Positions 1 to 8,691 of a stretch of DNA of 64,000 bases are shown one piece after another. This stretch comes from Brevibacillus fluminis (GTDB taxonomy: Bacteria; Bacillota; Bacilli; Brevibacillales; Brevibacillaceae). Numbering within the stretch: the stretch's first letter is position 1; each line of letters begins with the position of its first letter. The stretch covers positions 62,001 to 126,000 of the forward strand of contig NZ_RHHQ01000019.1 in the NCBI RefSeq assembly GCF_003710825.1, given 5' to 3'. Under the pieces are notes generated by a model. That model was not told the DNA's origin, did not search any database, and saw nothing but the letters and a program-made list of their open reading frames with translations. The position numbers and the translations under genes were made by a program.

Positions 1-1175
1 CGTATGCGCTGCAAGCGGAACAATTGGGAACGGCGCATGCCGTTCAACAGGCGATTCCTTTCTTGACGGGAAAGACAGGAACGACGCTTTTGCTATACGG
101 TGACGTACCGCTTTTATCCAAGGAGACGCTGCAAGAGCTGCTGGATTTCCATCTGGAACAGCAGGCTGCGGCAACGGTCCTAACGGCTGTGCTGCCTGAC
201 CCGACCGGATATGGACGTATTGTACGGAATGAATCAGGGGAAGTCGTTCGTATTGTCGAGCAGAAGGATGCGAGCCCTGAGGAACGGGCGATCCGTGAGA
301 TAAATACGGGCATATATTGTTATAATAATGAACAATTGCTCAAGGCAATCGGCCAAGTCAAAAATGAAAATGCGCAAAAGGAATATTATGTAACCGATTG
401 CGTAGAGATTTTGCGCCAAGCAGGGCAGAAGGTGCTGGCATTTGAAGCGGTGGACCCGGACGAAACAATGGGTGTAAACGACCGCGTGCAGCTTTCTTTT
501 GCCGAGGCCTATATGCGCAGACGGATTAACGAGCATCATATGAGAAACGGTGTTACCATTATCGATCCAAGCTCGACATATATTGAAGCAGATGTTGTGA
601 TTGGTCAAGATACAGTGATTCAGCCGGGCACGCATTTGCGTGGCAAATCGGTGATCGGGCAAGATGTTGTGCTGGGTCCACAAGCGGATTTAACAAATGT
701 TCAAGTCGGTGCCGGTGTATCAATCGCCTATTCGGTGCTGGTTGACTCGGTGGTCGAAAACGACGTGAACGTGGGGCCATTCGCTTATGTGCGTCCGCAA
801 TCTCACATTGGCGCCGGCGCAAAAATCGGTGATTTTGTCGAATTGAAAAACGCCAAGATAGGCAAAGGATCGAAAGTGCCTCATCTGAGCTATGTGGGCG
901 ATGCTGAAATCGGCGATAATGTCAATATCGGCTGCGGTTCCATAACCGTCAATTATGACGGCGAGAAGAAGCACAAGACAATCGTGGGCGATAACGCCTT
1001 CATCGGCTGCAACACTAACTTGGTCGCACCTGTGAAGGTCGGCGACAACGCCTATGTTGCTGCAGGCTCCACCATTAACCAGGATGTGCCTGAAGATGCG
1101 CTGGCAATCGCGCGTGAACGGCAAACCAATAAACTTGGCTACGCGGCCAAAATGCCGCGAAAAGCAAAGAAATAA
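1..1175 (+). CDS. glmU: GlmU, bifunctional UDP-GlcNAc synthesis enzyme (5' end outside window)
   Basis: This is the C-terminal ~390 residues of the cytoplasmic uridyltransferase/acetyltransferase that makes UDP-N-acetylglucosamine for cell-wall synthesis. The open frame runs to the window edge, so roughly 65-70 N-terminal residues, including the nucleotide-binding start, are missing. Visible are the end of the pyrophosphorylase domain (LGTAHAVQQA, LLLYGDVPLL) and a long left-handed beta-helix of hexapeptide repeats with typical acetyltransferase segments (VELKNAKIGKG, HLSYVGDAEIG, GCGSITVNYDG). A TTG at 24 could be taken for a start, but the homologous protein continues upstream of it. It is followed 29 bp later by prs, the usual Bacillus order. 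Confidence 0.97.
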   Translation, partial: YALQAEQLGTAHAVQQAIPFLTGKTGTTLLLYGDVPLLSKETLQELLDFHLEQQAAATVLTAVLPDPTGYGRIVRNESGEVVRIVEQKDASPEERAIREINTGIYCYNNEQLLKAIGQVKNENAQKEYYVTDCVEILRQAGQKVLAFEAVDPDETMGVNDRVQLSFAEAYMRRRINEHHMRNGVTIIDPSSTYIEADVVIGQDTVIQPGTHLRGKSVIGQDVVLGPQADLTNVQVGAGVSIAYSVLVDSVVENDVNVGPFAYVRPQSHIGAGAKIGDFVELKNAKIGKGSKVPHLSYVGDAEIGDNVNIGCGSITVNYDGEKKHKTIVGDNAFIGCNTNLVAPVKVGDNAYVAAGSTINQDVPEDALAIARERQTNKLGYAAKMPRKAKK

Positions 1176-1204
1176 GGAATAATTACGGGAGGTTCTTTAA
1201 GATA

Positions 1205-2155
1205 ATGGCTAACTATCGCGACCCGAAACTGAAGGTCTTTACTTGTAACGCAAATCCGCAGCTCGCTCAAGAAATCGCGGAGCATATTGGGCTGCCGCTT
1301 GGAAATGCCAAGGCGATTCAATTCAGCGATGGCGAATGCCAAATCAAACTGAATGAAAGCGTGCGCGGCTGTGACGTGTATGTCATTCAACCAACCAGTG
1401 CTCCTGTTAACGAGAACCTCATGGAGCTGCTCGTGATGGTAGACGCTTTGAAACGCGCTTCGGCAAAAAGCATCAACGTAGTTATTCCTTATTATGGTTA
1501 TGCGCGCCAAGACCGCAAAGCACGCGCTCGCGATCCGATTACAGCCAAGCTGGTTGCCAATCTGATCGAGACCGCAGGTGCACACCGCATCATTTCAATG
1601 GATTTGCATGCAACCCAAATCCAAGGCTTCTTCGACATCCCTGTTGATCATCTGCTTGGTGTGCCAATTCTGGCAAAATACTTTGAAGAAAAAGGCCTCG
1701 AAGACATTTGCGTCGTGTCGCCTGACCACGGTGGGGTTACGCGTGCGCGCAAATTGGCAGAGCGCTTGGGAGCGCCGATTGCGATCATCGATAAACGTCG
1801 TCCTGAACCAAACGTAGCGGAAGTCATGAACATTGTCGGGAATATCGAAGGAAAAACGGCGATCATCATCGACGATATTATCGATACAGCGGGTACGATC
1901 ACGTTGGCTGCTAGCGCATTGGTAGAAGCGGGTGCACGTGATGTATATGCATGCTGTACGCACCCTGTCCTGTCCGGCCCAGCAATCTCTCGTATCGAGA
2001 ATTCGAATATCAAGGAATTGATCGTAACTAACACGATCCTGCTCCCAGAAGAAAAACATATCGACAAAATCAAAGTGCTGTCTGTTGCACCGATCATCGG
2101 TGAAGCAATTATCCGCGTTCATGAAGAACTGTCGGTAAGCAAACTGTTTGACTAA
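1205..2155 (+). CDS. prs: Ribose-phosphate pyrophosphokinase
   Basis: Makes PRPP from ribose-5-phosphate and ATP for purine, pyrimidine, NAD, His and Trp synthesis; a cytoplasmic hexamer. At 316 aa it has the normal class I length. Visible motifs are the flexible-loop/ATP region RQDRKARARDPITAKL near residue 100 and the PRPP-binding loop IIDDIIDTAGTI near residue 220. The ATG at 1205 has the ribosome site GGGAGG about 10 bases upstream. It sits directly after glmU and before ctc, as in B. subtilis. The nucleotides supplied by prs also feed the nadB-nadC and hpt products elsewhere in the window. Confidence 0.98.
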   Translation: MANYRDPKLKVFTCNANPQLAQEIAEHIGLPLGNAKAIQFSDGECQIKLNESVRGCDVYVIQPTSAPVNENLMELLVMVDALKRASAKSINVVIPYYGYARQDRKARARDPITAKLVANLIETAGAHRIISMDLHATQIQGFFDIPVDHLLGVPILAKYFEEKGLEDICVVSPDHGGVTRARKLAERLGAPIAIIDKRRPEPNVAEVMNIVGNIEGKTAIIIDDIIDTAGTITLAASALVEAGARDVYACCTHPVLSGPAISRIENSNIKELIVTNTILLPEEKHIDKIKVLSVAPIIGEAIIRVHEELSVSKLFD

Positions 2156-2167
2156 AAAATGGATTCG

Positions 2168-2232
2168 AAAAGCCTCCGCTGGACAAGCTAGAAAAGGATT
2201 GGACTTCAAGCTTGTCTATAAGGAGGCTTTTT
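2168..2232 (+). terminator. prs terminator hairpin that also buries the ctc ribosome site
   Basis: Two nested inverted repeats form one long hairpin. The outer arms are AAAAGCCTCC (2168-2177) and GGAGGCTTTT (2222-2231); the inner arms are GACAAGCT (2182-2189) and AGCTTGTC (2209-2216). The 3' arm ends in a T run, so it resembles a factor-independent terminator. The GGAGG in that arm (2222-2226) is the ctc ribosome-binding site, 9 bases before the ATG at 2236. In B. subtilis ctc is partly expressed by readthrough of the prs terminator (established knowledge). Control at both transcription and translation is inferred here. Confidence 0.8.
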
Positions 2233-2235
2233 CAT

Positions 2236-2859
2236 ATGGAAGCGATTCAGGCAACCGTTCGACAAACAGGCAACAAAGGGGCCAACCTGAGATTGCGTAA
2301 AAGCGGGATGGTTCCGGGCGTAGTCTACGGAAATGAAGTGAATAACCTCTCGATCCAAATGGATGCGCTCGCCTTGGACCAGGCGCTTCGCCATCAAACG
2401 ACGAACAAACCATTCAGTCTGCAGATTGATGGACAGCAATATCAGGTGATGGTGTACGAGCTGCAGCGTCATCCTTTGAAAGGTAACGTACTTCATGCGG
2501 ATTTCAAACAAATCAATATGAATGAAAAAGTACATACATCCGTACCGATCGTGCTTACGGGTGCACCGGAGCTTGGTGTTGCCACCTTGGTACGTCACAG
2601 CGTTGAGGTGAAATGCTTGCCAAACGAGATTCCGGAAGTATTCTCTGTCAACGTCGATGATCTCAATATCGGCGATGTCATTTTGGTGAGCGATCTCCAT
2701 ATTCCAGCAAATATCGAGCTCGGAATTGATGAGACAGAGGTCGTGATCAGCATTCTGCCGCCTAAGGCAAAATCGGAAGAAGCGCAAGACGCAGAGCTGG
2801 AGGCCAAGGCGCAGGCGGAGGATGCAGCTGCCAAGACTCAGGAAGCGCACAAAGTATAG
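2236..2859 (+). CDS. ctc: General stress protein Ctc / ribosomal protein bL25 (TL5 form)
   Basis: A 5S rRNA-binding ribosomal protein of the long Ctc/TL5 type, about 207 aa. It has an N-terminal L25 domain (to about residue 95), a beta-rich C-terminal domain, and a charged Ala/Glu/Lys-rich tail. I chose the ATG at 2236 (MEAIQATVRQ) because GGAGG lies 9 bases upstream. The upstream in-frame TTG at 2212 lies inside the hairpin and has no ribosome site. It is the gene next to prs in Bacillus. I saw no sigma-B promoter, so expression may depend on readthrough from prs. Confidence 0.93.
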   Translation: MEAIQATVRQTGNKGANLRLRKSGMVPGVVYGNEVNNLSIQMDALALDQALRHQTTNKPFSLQIDGQQYQVMVYELQRHPLKGNVLHADFKQINMNEKVHTSVPIVLTGAPELGVATLVRHSVEVKCLPNEIPEVFSVNVDDLNIGDVILVSDLHIPANIELGIDETEVVISILPPKAKSEEAQDAELEAKAQAEDAAAKTQEAHKV

Positions 2860-2877
2860 GCAAGTCGAAAGAGGGAA

Positions 2878-2914
2878 CCACCCGGTCGAGCGTTAGCTGT
2901 AGCCGGGTGGGTTT
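2878..2914 (+). terminator. Possible terminator after ctc
   Basis: CCACCCGG (2878-2885) pairs with CCGGGTGG (2903-2910), followed by GTTTCTC. The stem is strong but the T tract is short, so termination may be only partial. Confidence 0.5.
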
Positions 2915-2953
2915 CTCATGCGGTACAATAGAAAAAATGGGAGGGAGCAAATC

Positions 2954-3532
2954 GTGAAAGTGATCGTCGGGCTGGGAAACCCCGGTAAGAAGTACGAAGA
3001 CACCAGACATAACGTAGGCTTTATGGCCATCGATAAAATTAGCGAGCAGTGGAGTATCCCAGTCGCGCAAGAAAAATTCCGCGCATTGGTTGGAGAAGGC
3101 CGAATCGAAGGGGAGCGCGTGCTTTTGGTAAAGCCGCTTACGTACATGAATCTCTCCGGAGAGTCTGTCGCGGAAATCATGAAGTTCTATAAATTGATTC
3201 CAGACGATATACTTGTAATCTACGACGATCTTGATTTGCCTGTGGGGCAGCTCCGCTTGCGCGAAAAAGGCAGTGCCGGTGGCCATAACGGGATCAAGTC
3301 ATTGATCGCACATCTTGGTACACAAGAATTCAAACGGGCCAAAATCGGGATCAACCGTCCGTTGCCTGGCCGGAGTGTAAGCGATTACGTGTTGAGCGAA
3401 TTTTCCAAAAGTGAGCAGCCGTTGATCGCAGAAGCGGTTGAATTGTCGGCAAAGGCGAGCGTCATGTGGCTCAAGGAAAGCTTCGTCAAGGTGATGAATC
3501 ACATCCATTCCGTCAAGCTGGGTGACAAATAG
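2954..3532 (+). CDS. pth: Peptidyl-tRNA hydrolase
   Basis: Releases peptides from stalled peptidyl-tRNA in the cytoplasm. From the GTG at 2954 the protein is 192 aa, the usual bacterial length. It starts MKVIVGLGNPG, with the catalytic His19 in TRHNVGF and the substrate-binding segments LTYMNLSGESV and GSAGGHNGIKS. The GTG is supported by GGGAGGGA about 8 bases upstream; the longer in-frame ATG at 2918 would add 12 residues not typical of the family. It is followed by fin, as in B. subtilis. Confidence 0.96.
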   Translation: MKVIVGLGNPGKKYEDTRHNVGFMAIDKISEQWSIPVAQEKFRALVGEGRIEGERVLLVKPLTYMNLSGESVAEIMKFYKLIPDDILVIYDDLDLPVGQLRLREKGSAGGHNGIKSLIAHLGTQEFKRAKIGINRPLPGRSVSDYVLSEFSKSEQPLIAEAVELSAKASVMWLKESFVKVMNHIHSVKLGDK

Positions 3533-3537
3533 CAATC

Positions 3538-3566
3538 GTATGATTTTCCACCTTTTGGGGATACTA
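3538..3566 (+). promoter_or_regulatory. Forespore (sigma-F/sigma-G) promoter of fin
   Basis: A -35-like GTATG (3538-3542) is followed by GGGGATACTA (3557-3566), a full match to the sigma-F -10 pattern GGnnAnAnTR. The spacing is 14 bases, one shorter than usual. It also reads as a sigma-G type GTATG-N17-GATACTA. B. subtilis fin is known to be forespore-transcribed. The promoter overlaps the end of the pth-fin gap, and transcription would begin near 3573. Confidence 0.6.
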
Positions 3567-3591
3567 GGGAGTATCAAGTGGGGGTGGAAAA
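3544..3591 (+). promoter_or_regulatory. Hairpin masking the fin ribosome site
   Basis: TTTTCCACC (3544-3552) is a perfect complement of GGTGGAAAA (3583-3591). An inner ATACT/AGTAT stem lies at 3561-3565 and 3570-3574. The right arm contains the fin Shine-Dalgarno GGGGTGG (3581-3587). Transcripts from pth would carry both arms. Transcripts starting at the forespore promoter near 3573 would lack the left arm and leave the site open. Confidence 0.6.
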
Positions 3592-3593
3592 AG

Positions 3594-3824
3594 ATGAGTT
3601 TTCGCTATGTTTGTCGCTGCTGCGGCATGAAAATTGTCGAGTTTGATCAATCCATGGTGACGGAAGTTCAATTGGGTCTTGATGCCTTGACCCCTGAAGA
3701 ACGCCACCATATAATATCCAAAGAACAAAATGGAGATACGGTTATCCGCATCGTCTGCGATTATTGCCGCGATGCTTTCAATGAACATCCGGAGCTTTCG
3801 TTGGTGGGGAGTCCTTTGCAGTAA
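3594..3824 (+). CDS. fin: Fin, anti-sigma-F factor
   Basis: A 76-aa cytoplasmic zinc-ribbon-type protein, the same length as B. subtilis Fin (YabK), which binds sigma-F or core RNA polymerase and helps the switch from sigma-F to sigma-G in the forespore. Two Cys pairs are visible: CRCC near residues 6-9 and CDYC near residue 57. The start ATG at 3594 follows GGGGTGG by about 6 bases. The open frame continues upstream to 3522, but that part overlaps pth and the hairpin and lacks a ribosome site. It lies between pth and mfd, the conserved location. Confidence 0.9.
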   Translation: MSFRYVCRCCGMKIVEFDQSMVTEVQLGLDALTPEERHHIISKEQNGDTVIRIVCDYCRDAFNEHPELSLVGSPLQ

Positions 3825-3882
3825 TCGTCAGGCAAAGGGAGATAGGCGATAGATGTCCGCAAACGGCTTGCACGGACGAGGT

Positions 3883-3912
3883 CTTGGCTTATTGTCTAAG
3901 CCAAGGCTTATT
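3883..3912 (+). terminator. Likely terminator between fin and mfd
   Basis: CTTGGCTTA (3883-3891) and TAAGCCAAG (3897-3905) form a perfect 9-bp stem with a 5-base loop. It is followed by GCTTATTTTC, a modest T tract. Confidence 0.6.
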
Positions 3913-3949
3913 TTCGCATGAGAGAAGGGTTGGAGAGGAGCTAGGATGC

Positions 3950-6900
3950 ATGCAAGTCATTATCAATTCATTTAAACAAGATTCCCAATTTGGAACAATT
4001 GCGACGGGAATCGCACGAGGTCTGAAGGAACAGCTGATTTCCGGCCTCGCTGGATCAGCGCGTCAGGTCATGATGGCTGGGCTGTATCAGCAACTGGGCC
4101 GTCCACTATGCGTCGTTACCCATAACATGTTTCAAGCGCAGAAAGTGTACGAGGATCTCGCGGAGCTGGTTCCAGCTGATCAAGTGCTCCTCTTTCCGGC
4201 CAATGAACTGATTGGATCAGAGCTGGCTGTAGCTAGTCCAGAGATGCTGGCGCAACGCATACAGGTGTTCAACCGTTTAGCCAAGGGCTTTACGGGTATT
4301 TTGGTTGTGCCTTTTGCCGGTTTGCGCCGCATGGTCGTGCCGCAGAATGTGTGGAAAGACGCGCAGATCACGCTGCACAAGGATCAGGAGCTGGATGTCG
4401 ACAGCTTTTTGCTGCGGCTCATTGAGCTGGGCTACGAACGGGTGGAGATGGTTGAGCGCAAAGGCGAGCTGAGCGTGCGCGGCGGGATTATCGACCTGTT
4501 TCCGCATGATTCTGAATGGCCTGTGCGCATTGAGCTTTTCGATGTGGAGATCGATTCGATCCGCACGTTTGACATGGTGACGCAGCGTTCCTATGACAAA
4601 GTCGACGAATATACGATCGGCCCGGCCAAGGAGCTCATTTTGACAAACGAGCTGCTGAAAGAAGCGGCTGTCCGACTGGAGCGCAAGCTTGGCGAAACGC
4701 TGGCGAAGCTCAAAGAGGGGCAATCGAAGGAAAAAGTGCTGCACAACATCGGTGCAGACATAGAGCTCATGCAAGAAGGACAGCGCTTTCCGCGTCTGTC
4801 TACCTATATATCCGCTATATATCCGGAGCAGGCGACATTGCTCAATTATTTGACAGAGGACACGGTGCTGATCATCGATGAGCCGTCGCGTGTCTTGGAG
4901 ACGGCGGCACAGCTGCAAAAAGAAGAGGGCGAATGGCAGACTGCACGCATCTTGGAAGGCGAGTTCATGGCCAATTTGCCATTTTCCTGTACGTATGATG
5001 AGGTTATCCTGTCCCATAAGCGTCCGCTTGTGTATTTGTCGCTGTTCCTGCGTCAATCGCCAAAAACACAGCCTCAAAACATTGTGAATATTAATTGTCG
5101 GACGATGCAGAATTTCCATGGACAGATGAATGTCCTGAAAAGCGAACTAGCACGCTGGGTGAAAGGGCAGAACCAGATTTTGTTCGTCGCCGCCGATCAG
5201 GAGCGCGCCAAGCGTTTGGAGCGCGTCTTGAGCGATTATGAGATGGAAGCCGACTTGCTGCTGGGGTCGGTCGAGGTGGTTCCGCCGGGACGTCCCGTCA
5301 TCATCATGGGGAACATGCAGACTGGCTTTGAGCTGCCGTTAAACAAGCTTGTCGTTATCACGGAGGGCGAGGTTTTCACCGCCAAACAGCGTAAAGCGCG
5401 CAAAGTGCAGCAAAACATGAGCAATGCCGAGCGGATCAAGAACTACATGGAGCTGAAGGCCGGCGACTATGTCGTTCATATCAACCACGGGATTGGGAAG
5501 TACTTGGGCATTGAGACGAAGGAAATTCTCGGGATCCATAAAGACTATCTGCATATCCGTTATGCCGGTGGCGACAGCTTGTTCGTGCCGATCGAGCAGA
5601 TTGACCATGTGCAAAAGTATGTGGCCAGCGAGGAAAACGAGCCGAAGGTGTACAGTCTGGGTGGCAGCGAGTGGAAGCGTGTCAAAACGAAGGTGCAGTC
5701 TTCTGTCAAAGATATCGCGGAAGACCTCATCAAGCTGTATGCGGCGCGCGAGCAGGCAGTAGGGTACGGCTTCAACACCGATACGCTGGAGCAGCGTGAA
5801 TTCGAGGCTATGTTCCCGTATCAGGAAACACCCGATCAACTGCGCGCAATCGCTGAGGTGAAAACGGATATGGAACGAGCGCGTCCAATGGACCGTCTGG
5901 TCTGCGGTGACGTAGGCTACGGGAAAACGGAAGTGGCGATTCGCGCTGCCTTCAAAGCGGCGATGGATGGCAAGCAAGTCGCTGTGCTGGTGCCGACGAC
6001 GATTTTGGCGCAGCAGCACTACGAGACATTCCGCGAGCGTTTTGCCGATTATCCGATCCGTGTCGAGGTGTTGAGCCGTTTCCGCTCCCGTAAGGAACAG
6101 ACGGCAACCATGAAAGGGATCAAAGAAGGGACCGTCGATGTTGTCATCGGGACGCACCGACTGCTGTCCAAAGATATCATTTTCCGCGATATAGGCTTGC
6201 TGATCGTCGACGAGGAGCAGCGTTTCGGGGTAAGCCATAAAGAAAAGCTTAAACAGCTGAAAAACAATGTCGATGTCATCACGCTGACTGCGACACCGAT
6301 TCCACGTACCCTGCACATGTCGATGCTGGGCGTGCGTGATTTGTCTGTCATTGAAACGCCGCCGGAAAACCGCTTCCCTGTGCAGACGTACGTGATGGAG
6401 TACAGCCCGCTTTTGGTGCGCGAAGCGATCGAGCGAGAGCTCGCCCGCGACGGCCAGGTCTTCTTCCTGTACAATCAGGTGCAAGGGATCGAGCAAATGG
6501 CGGAGCAGTTGTCCATGCTGGTGCCAGACGCCAAAGTTGCCGTGGCCCATGGCCAGATGAACGAAGGCGAGCTGGAGAGCATCATTCTGGACTTCCTTGA
6601 CGGTAATTACGATGTATTGGTCAGCACGACGATCATTGAGACAGGCGTAGACATCCCGAACGTAAACACGCTGATCATTTACAATGCCGACCGGATGGGT
6701 CTGTCTCAGCTGTATCAGCTGCGCGGACGCGTCGGGCGTTCCAATCGAATTGCCTATGCATATTTCACCTATCAGCCGGACAAAGTGCTGACGGAAGTAG
6801 CGGAAAAGCGCCTGCAGGCGATCAAGGAATTCACCGAGCTCGGCTCCGGTTTCAAAATCGCCATGCGCGACTTGTCTATCCGTGGCGCGGGTAATCTGCT

Positions 6901-7522
6901 TGGTGCTGAGCAGCACGGATTCATCAACTCGGTCGGTTTCGACATGTATACCCAAATGTTGAAGGATGCCATCGATGAGCTGCGCGGAGAGCCTCGTCAA
7001 CAAATCACGTCCCCGGTGGAGATCAATCTGCAGCTCGATGCATATATCCCGTCGCTGTACATCGTGGACAGCCGGCAAAAGATCGAGATGTACAAAAAAT
7101 TCGTGGCTACCTCCACGCTCGAGGAAGTCATGGATTTAGCCGACGAGCTTGGCGACCGTTTTGGCGACATTCCGAAGCCGGTGGAGAACTTACTGACCAT
7201 TTCTCGTCTGCGCGTTTATGCACTGCAATACCACATTACGGAAATTAACCAAAAGGACCCAGACGTCATCAAACTGATGCTGGACCCAAGCCAGAACAAG
7301 AAAATCAATGCAGGGAAAATCTACGAAATCGCAGGAGAGGACGGCCGTCGCATCGGGGTCTCCGTGGCGCCGAGTGGACAACATCTGGTTGTAACTGTTA
7401 AAGTAAAGGGGTTGACCAGTGATCAAGGCATGAAGATCGTTGAAAAACTGCTCAGCCAATTTGATCAGGTGCAACAAGACTCCAATGGCCAAATTGAAAA
7501 CCAGCTCGGAGTCAGTCAGTAG
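3950..7522 (+). CDS. mfd: Mfd, transcription-repair coupling factor
   Basis: An ATP-dependent translocase that removes stalled RNA polymerase from damaged DNA and recruits UvrA. From the ATG at 3950 it is 1190 aa, close to B. subtilis Mfd. Domain order: UvrB-like N-terminus, RNA-polymerase-interaction region (GDYVVHINHGIGKY), then superfamily 2 helicase with Walker A GDVGYGKTEVA, DEEQ box (IVDEEQRFG) and TATPIPRTL, then the TRG motif and C-terminal domain. The 3950 start has GGAG about 10 bases upstream; the longer frame from 3884 runs through the preceding hairpin. A lipoprotein foldase follows after 14 bp. Confidence 0.98.
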   Translation: MQVIINSFKQDSQFGTIATGIARGLKEQLISGLAGSARQVMMAGLYQQLGRPLCVVTHNMFQAQKVYEDLAELVPADQVLLFPANELIGSELAVASPEMLAQRIQVFNRLAKGFTGILVVPFAGLRRMVVPQNVWKDAQITLHKDQELDVDSFLLRLIELGYERVEMVERKGELSVRGGIIDLFPHDSEWPVRIELFDVEIDSIRTFDMVTQRSYDKVDEYTIGPAKELILTNELLKEAAVRLERKLGETLAKLKEGQSKEKVLHNIGADIELMQEGQRFPRLSTYISAIYPEQATLLNYLTEDTVLIIDEPSRVLETAAQLQKEEGEWQTARILEGEFMANLPFSCTYDEVILSHKRPLVYLSLFLRQSPKTQPQNIVNINCRTMQNFHGQMNVLKSELARWVKGQNQILFVAADQERAKRLERVLSDYEMEADLLLGSVEVVPPGRPVIIMGNMQTGFELPLNKLVVITEGEVFTAKQRKARKVQQNMSNAERIKNYMELKAGDYVVHINHGIGKYLGIETKEILGIHKDYLHIRYAGGDSLFVPIEQIDHVQKYVASEENEPKVYSLGGSEWKRVKTKVQSSVKDIAEDLIKLYAAREQAVGYGFNTDTLEQREFEAMFPYQETPDQLRAIAEVKTDMERARPMDRLVCGDVGYGKTEVAIRAAFKAAMDGKQVAVLVPTTILAQQHYETFRERFADYPIRVEVLSRFRSRKEQTATMKGIKEGTVDVVIGTHRLLSKDIIFRDIGLLIVDEEQRFGVSHKEKLKQLKNNVDVITLTATPIPRTLHMSMLGVRDLSVIETPPENRFPVQTYVMEYSPLLVREAIERELARDGQVFFLYNQVQGIEQMAEQLSMLVPDAKVAVAHGQMNEGELESIILDFLDGNYDVLVSTTIIETGVDIPNVNTLIIYNADRMGLSQLYQLRGRVGRSNRIAYAYFTYQPDKVLTEVAEKRLQAIKEFTELGSGFKIAMRDLSIRGAGNLLGAEQHGFINSVGFDMYTQMLKDAIDELRGEPRQQITSPVEINLQLDAYIPSLYIVDSRQKIEMYKKFVATSTLEEVMDLADELGDRFGDIPKPVENLLTISRLRVYALQYHITEINQKDPDVIKLMLDPSQNKKINAGKIYEIAGEDGRRIGVSVAPSGQHLVVTVKVKGLTSDQGMKIVEKLLSQFDQVQQDSNGQIENQLGVSQ

Positions 7523-7536
7523 AAGGGAGACCATTC

Positions 7537-8610
7537 ATGAAAAAATTCGTGGCTGTTTTATCGACCACCGTATTGACACTGACGTTGCTCTCAGGTTGCG
7601 GCCAAGCCGCTGGACAACCGAAGCCGGAGACTACCAAACCGGCAGCGGGTGGCAATGAGGCAGCGAAACCAGAAGCAGAGAAAAATGACGTTTTGGCGCA
7701 ATTTCCAGCAGTCAAGATTCCCTATACCAATGATCCAAACGCAGTGCTAGCCGAATACAAAGGCGGCAAGCTGGTTGAGAAGGATTTTGAAACGTTCCTT
7801 CGCACGATCAACTTCCTCAATCCACAGCAAGGCGCATCGCTGCAATTCGCGGACAGTGCAGCGATCAAGGACTATGTGCGCCAGTATACTGGAACCAAAA
7901 TCCTGTTTGATCGCGCTGATGACACCATGAAAGCAGCGGCGATGAAACAGGCTGAAGAGCGCTTTGAGAGCTACAAAAAGCAATATGTCGAGCGTCTCGA
8001 TAAAAAAGAAGAAAACTTCACCAAAATGCTGGAGCAGCAAGGCTTGACCAAAGACGACCTGCTAAAGCAAATGCAGCTGATTGACAGCTCCATCGGTGTG
8101 CTGGAAAAAGGCATCGACGAAAATGCTTTGAAGCAAGCATATGAGAAAGCGGATAAAACTCAGTACACGACCGCTTCTGTGCGTCACATCCTGATCTCCA
8201 CAGAGAGCCGGAAACCGGAAGAAGCGAAGAAGCTGGCTGACGATTTGCTCGCGCGCCTGAAAAAAGGTGAAGATTTTGCTAAGCTGGCAAAAGAATACAC
8301 CGACGACCCAGGCAGCAAAGAGAGCGGCGGTCTGTACGAAAACGCCAATGTGAACGATTGGGTGCCGGAGTTTAAAAAGGCAGCTTTGACCCAGCCGATC
8401 AACCAGATCAGTGATCCGCCTGTAAAAACCGATTACGGCTACCACATCATTCGTGTAGAAAAACGGGAAGTACAACCGTTTGAAAAAGCGAAAGAGCAAA
8501 TGAAGCAGCAAGAGCTGAATAAGGCGTACGGAAATTTCATTTCGGTTGAACTGGACAAGCTGGTAACCAAATGGAACATTCCAGAGGTTAAACCAGCTGC
8601 GGCTAAGTAA
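7537..8610 (+). CDS. PrsA/SurA-type peptidyl-prolyl isomerase lipoprotein
   Basis: An exported folding chaperone of 357 aa. The N-terminus is a lipoprotein signal with lipobox LLSGC (Cys near residue 21), so it should be anchored to the outer face of the membrane. A SurA-like helical N-domain is followed by a parvulin (PpiC) domain at about residues 205-320 (ASVRHILIST, GLYENANV, YGYHIIRVEKRE). The start has AGAAGGGA upstream. B. subtilis lacks a foldase between mfd and spoVT. It may help fold secreted or spore-envelope proteins, but no specific client is evident. It is followed by a strong terminator. Confidence 0.9.
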   Translation: MKKFVAVLSTTVLTLTLLSGCGQAAGQPKPETTKPAAGGNEAAKPEAEKNDVLAQFPAVKIPYTNDPNAVLAEYKGGKLVEKDFETFLRTINFLNPQQGASLQFADSAAIKDYVRQYTGTKILFDRADDTMKAAAMKQAEERFESYKKQYVERLDKKEENFTKMLEQQGLTKDDLLKQMQLIDSSIGVLEKGIDENALKQAYEKADKTQYTTASVRHILISTESRKPEEAKKLADDLLARLKKGEDFAKLAKEYTDDPGSKESGGLYENANVNDWVPEFKKAALTQPINQISDPPVKTDYGYHIIRVEKREVQPFEKAKEQMKQQELNKAYGNFISVELDKLVTKWNIPEVKPAAAK

Positions 8611-8624
8611 TATTGGAAGAACTG

Positions 8625-8653
8625 ACAGGGAATCAACCGATTCCCTGTTTTTT
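8625..8653 (+). terminator. Strong terminator after the foldase gene
   Basis: ACAGGGAATC (8625-8634) and GATTCCCTGT (8639-8648) form a perfect 10-bp stem with loop AACC, followed by a run of T to 8653. Confidence 0.9.
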
Positions 8654-8662
8654 CGTTTTGTC

Positions 8663-8691
8663 GCATATTCTTCAATTCACTGTGAATACTA
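8663..8691 (+). promoter_or_regulatory. Forespore-type promoter for spoVT
   Basis: GCATA (8663-8667), a 17-base gap and AATACTA (8685-8691) match the sigma-G pattern GnATR...CATnnTA with one mismatch in the -10. spoVT is a known sigma-G gene. The implied leader is about 140 bases; I saw no other feature in the 8692-8839 leader. Confidence 0.45.

Noticed and set aside
3884..3949. Upstream extension of Mfd
   Set aside because: It runs through the terminator hairpin and is not part of the Mfd family; the start at 3950 has a good ribosome site.
5339..7078. 579-aa minus-strand ORF
   Set aside because: Antisense shadow of mfd with His/Arg/Asp-biased composition and no ribosome site.
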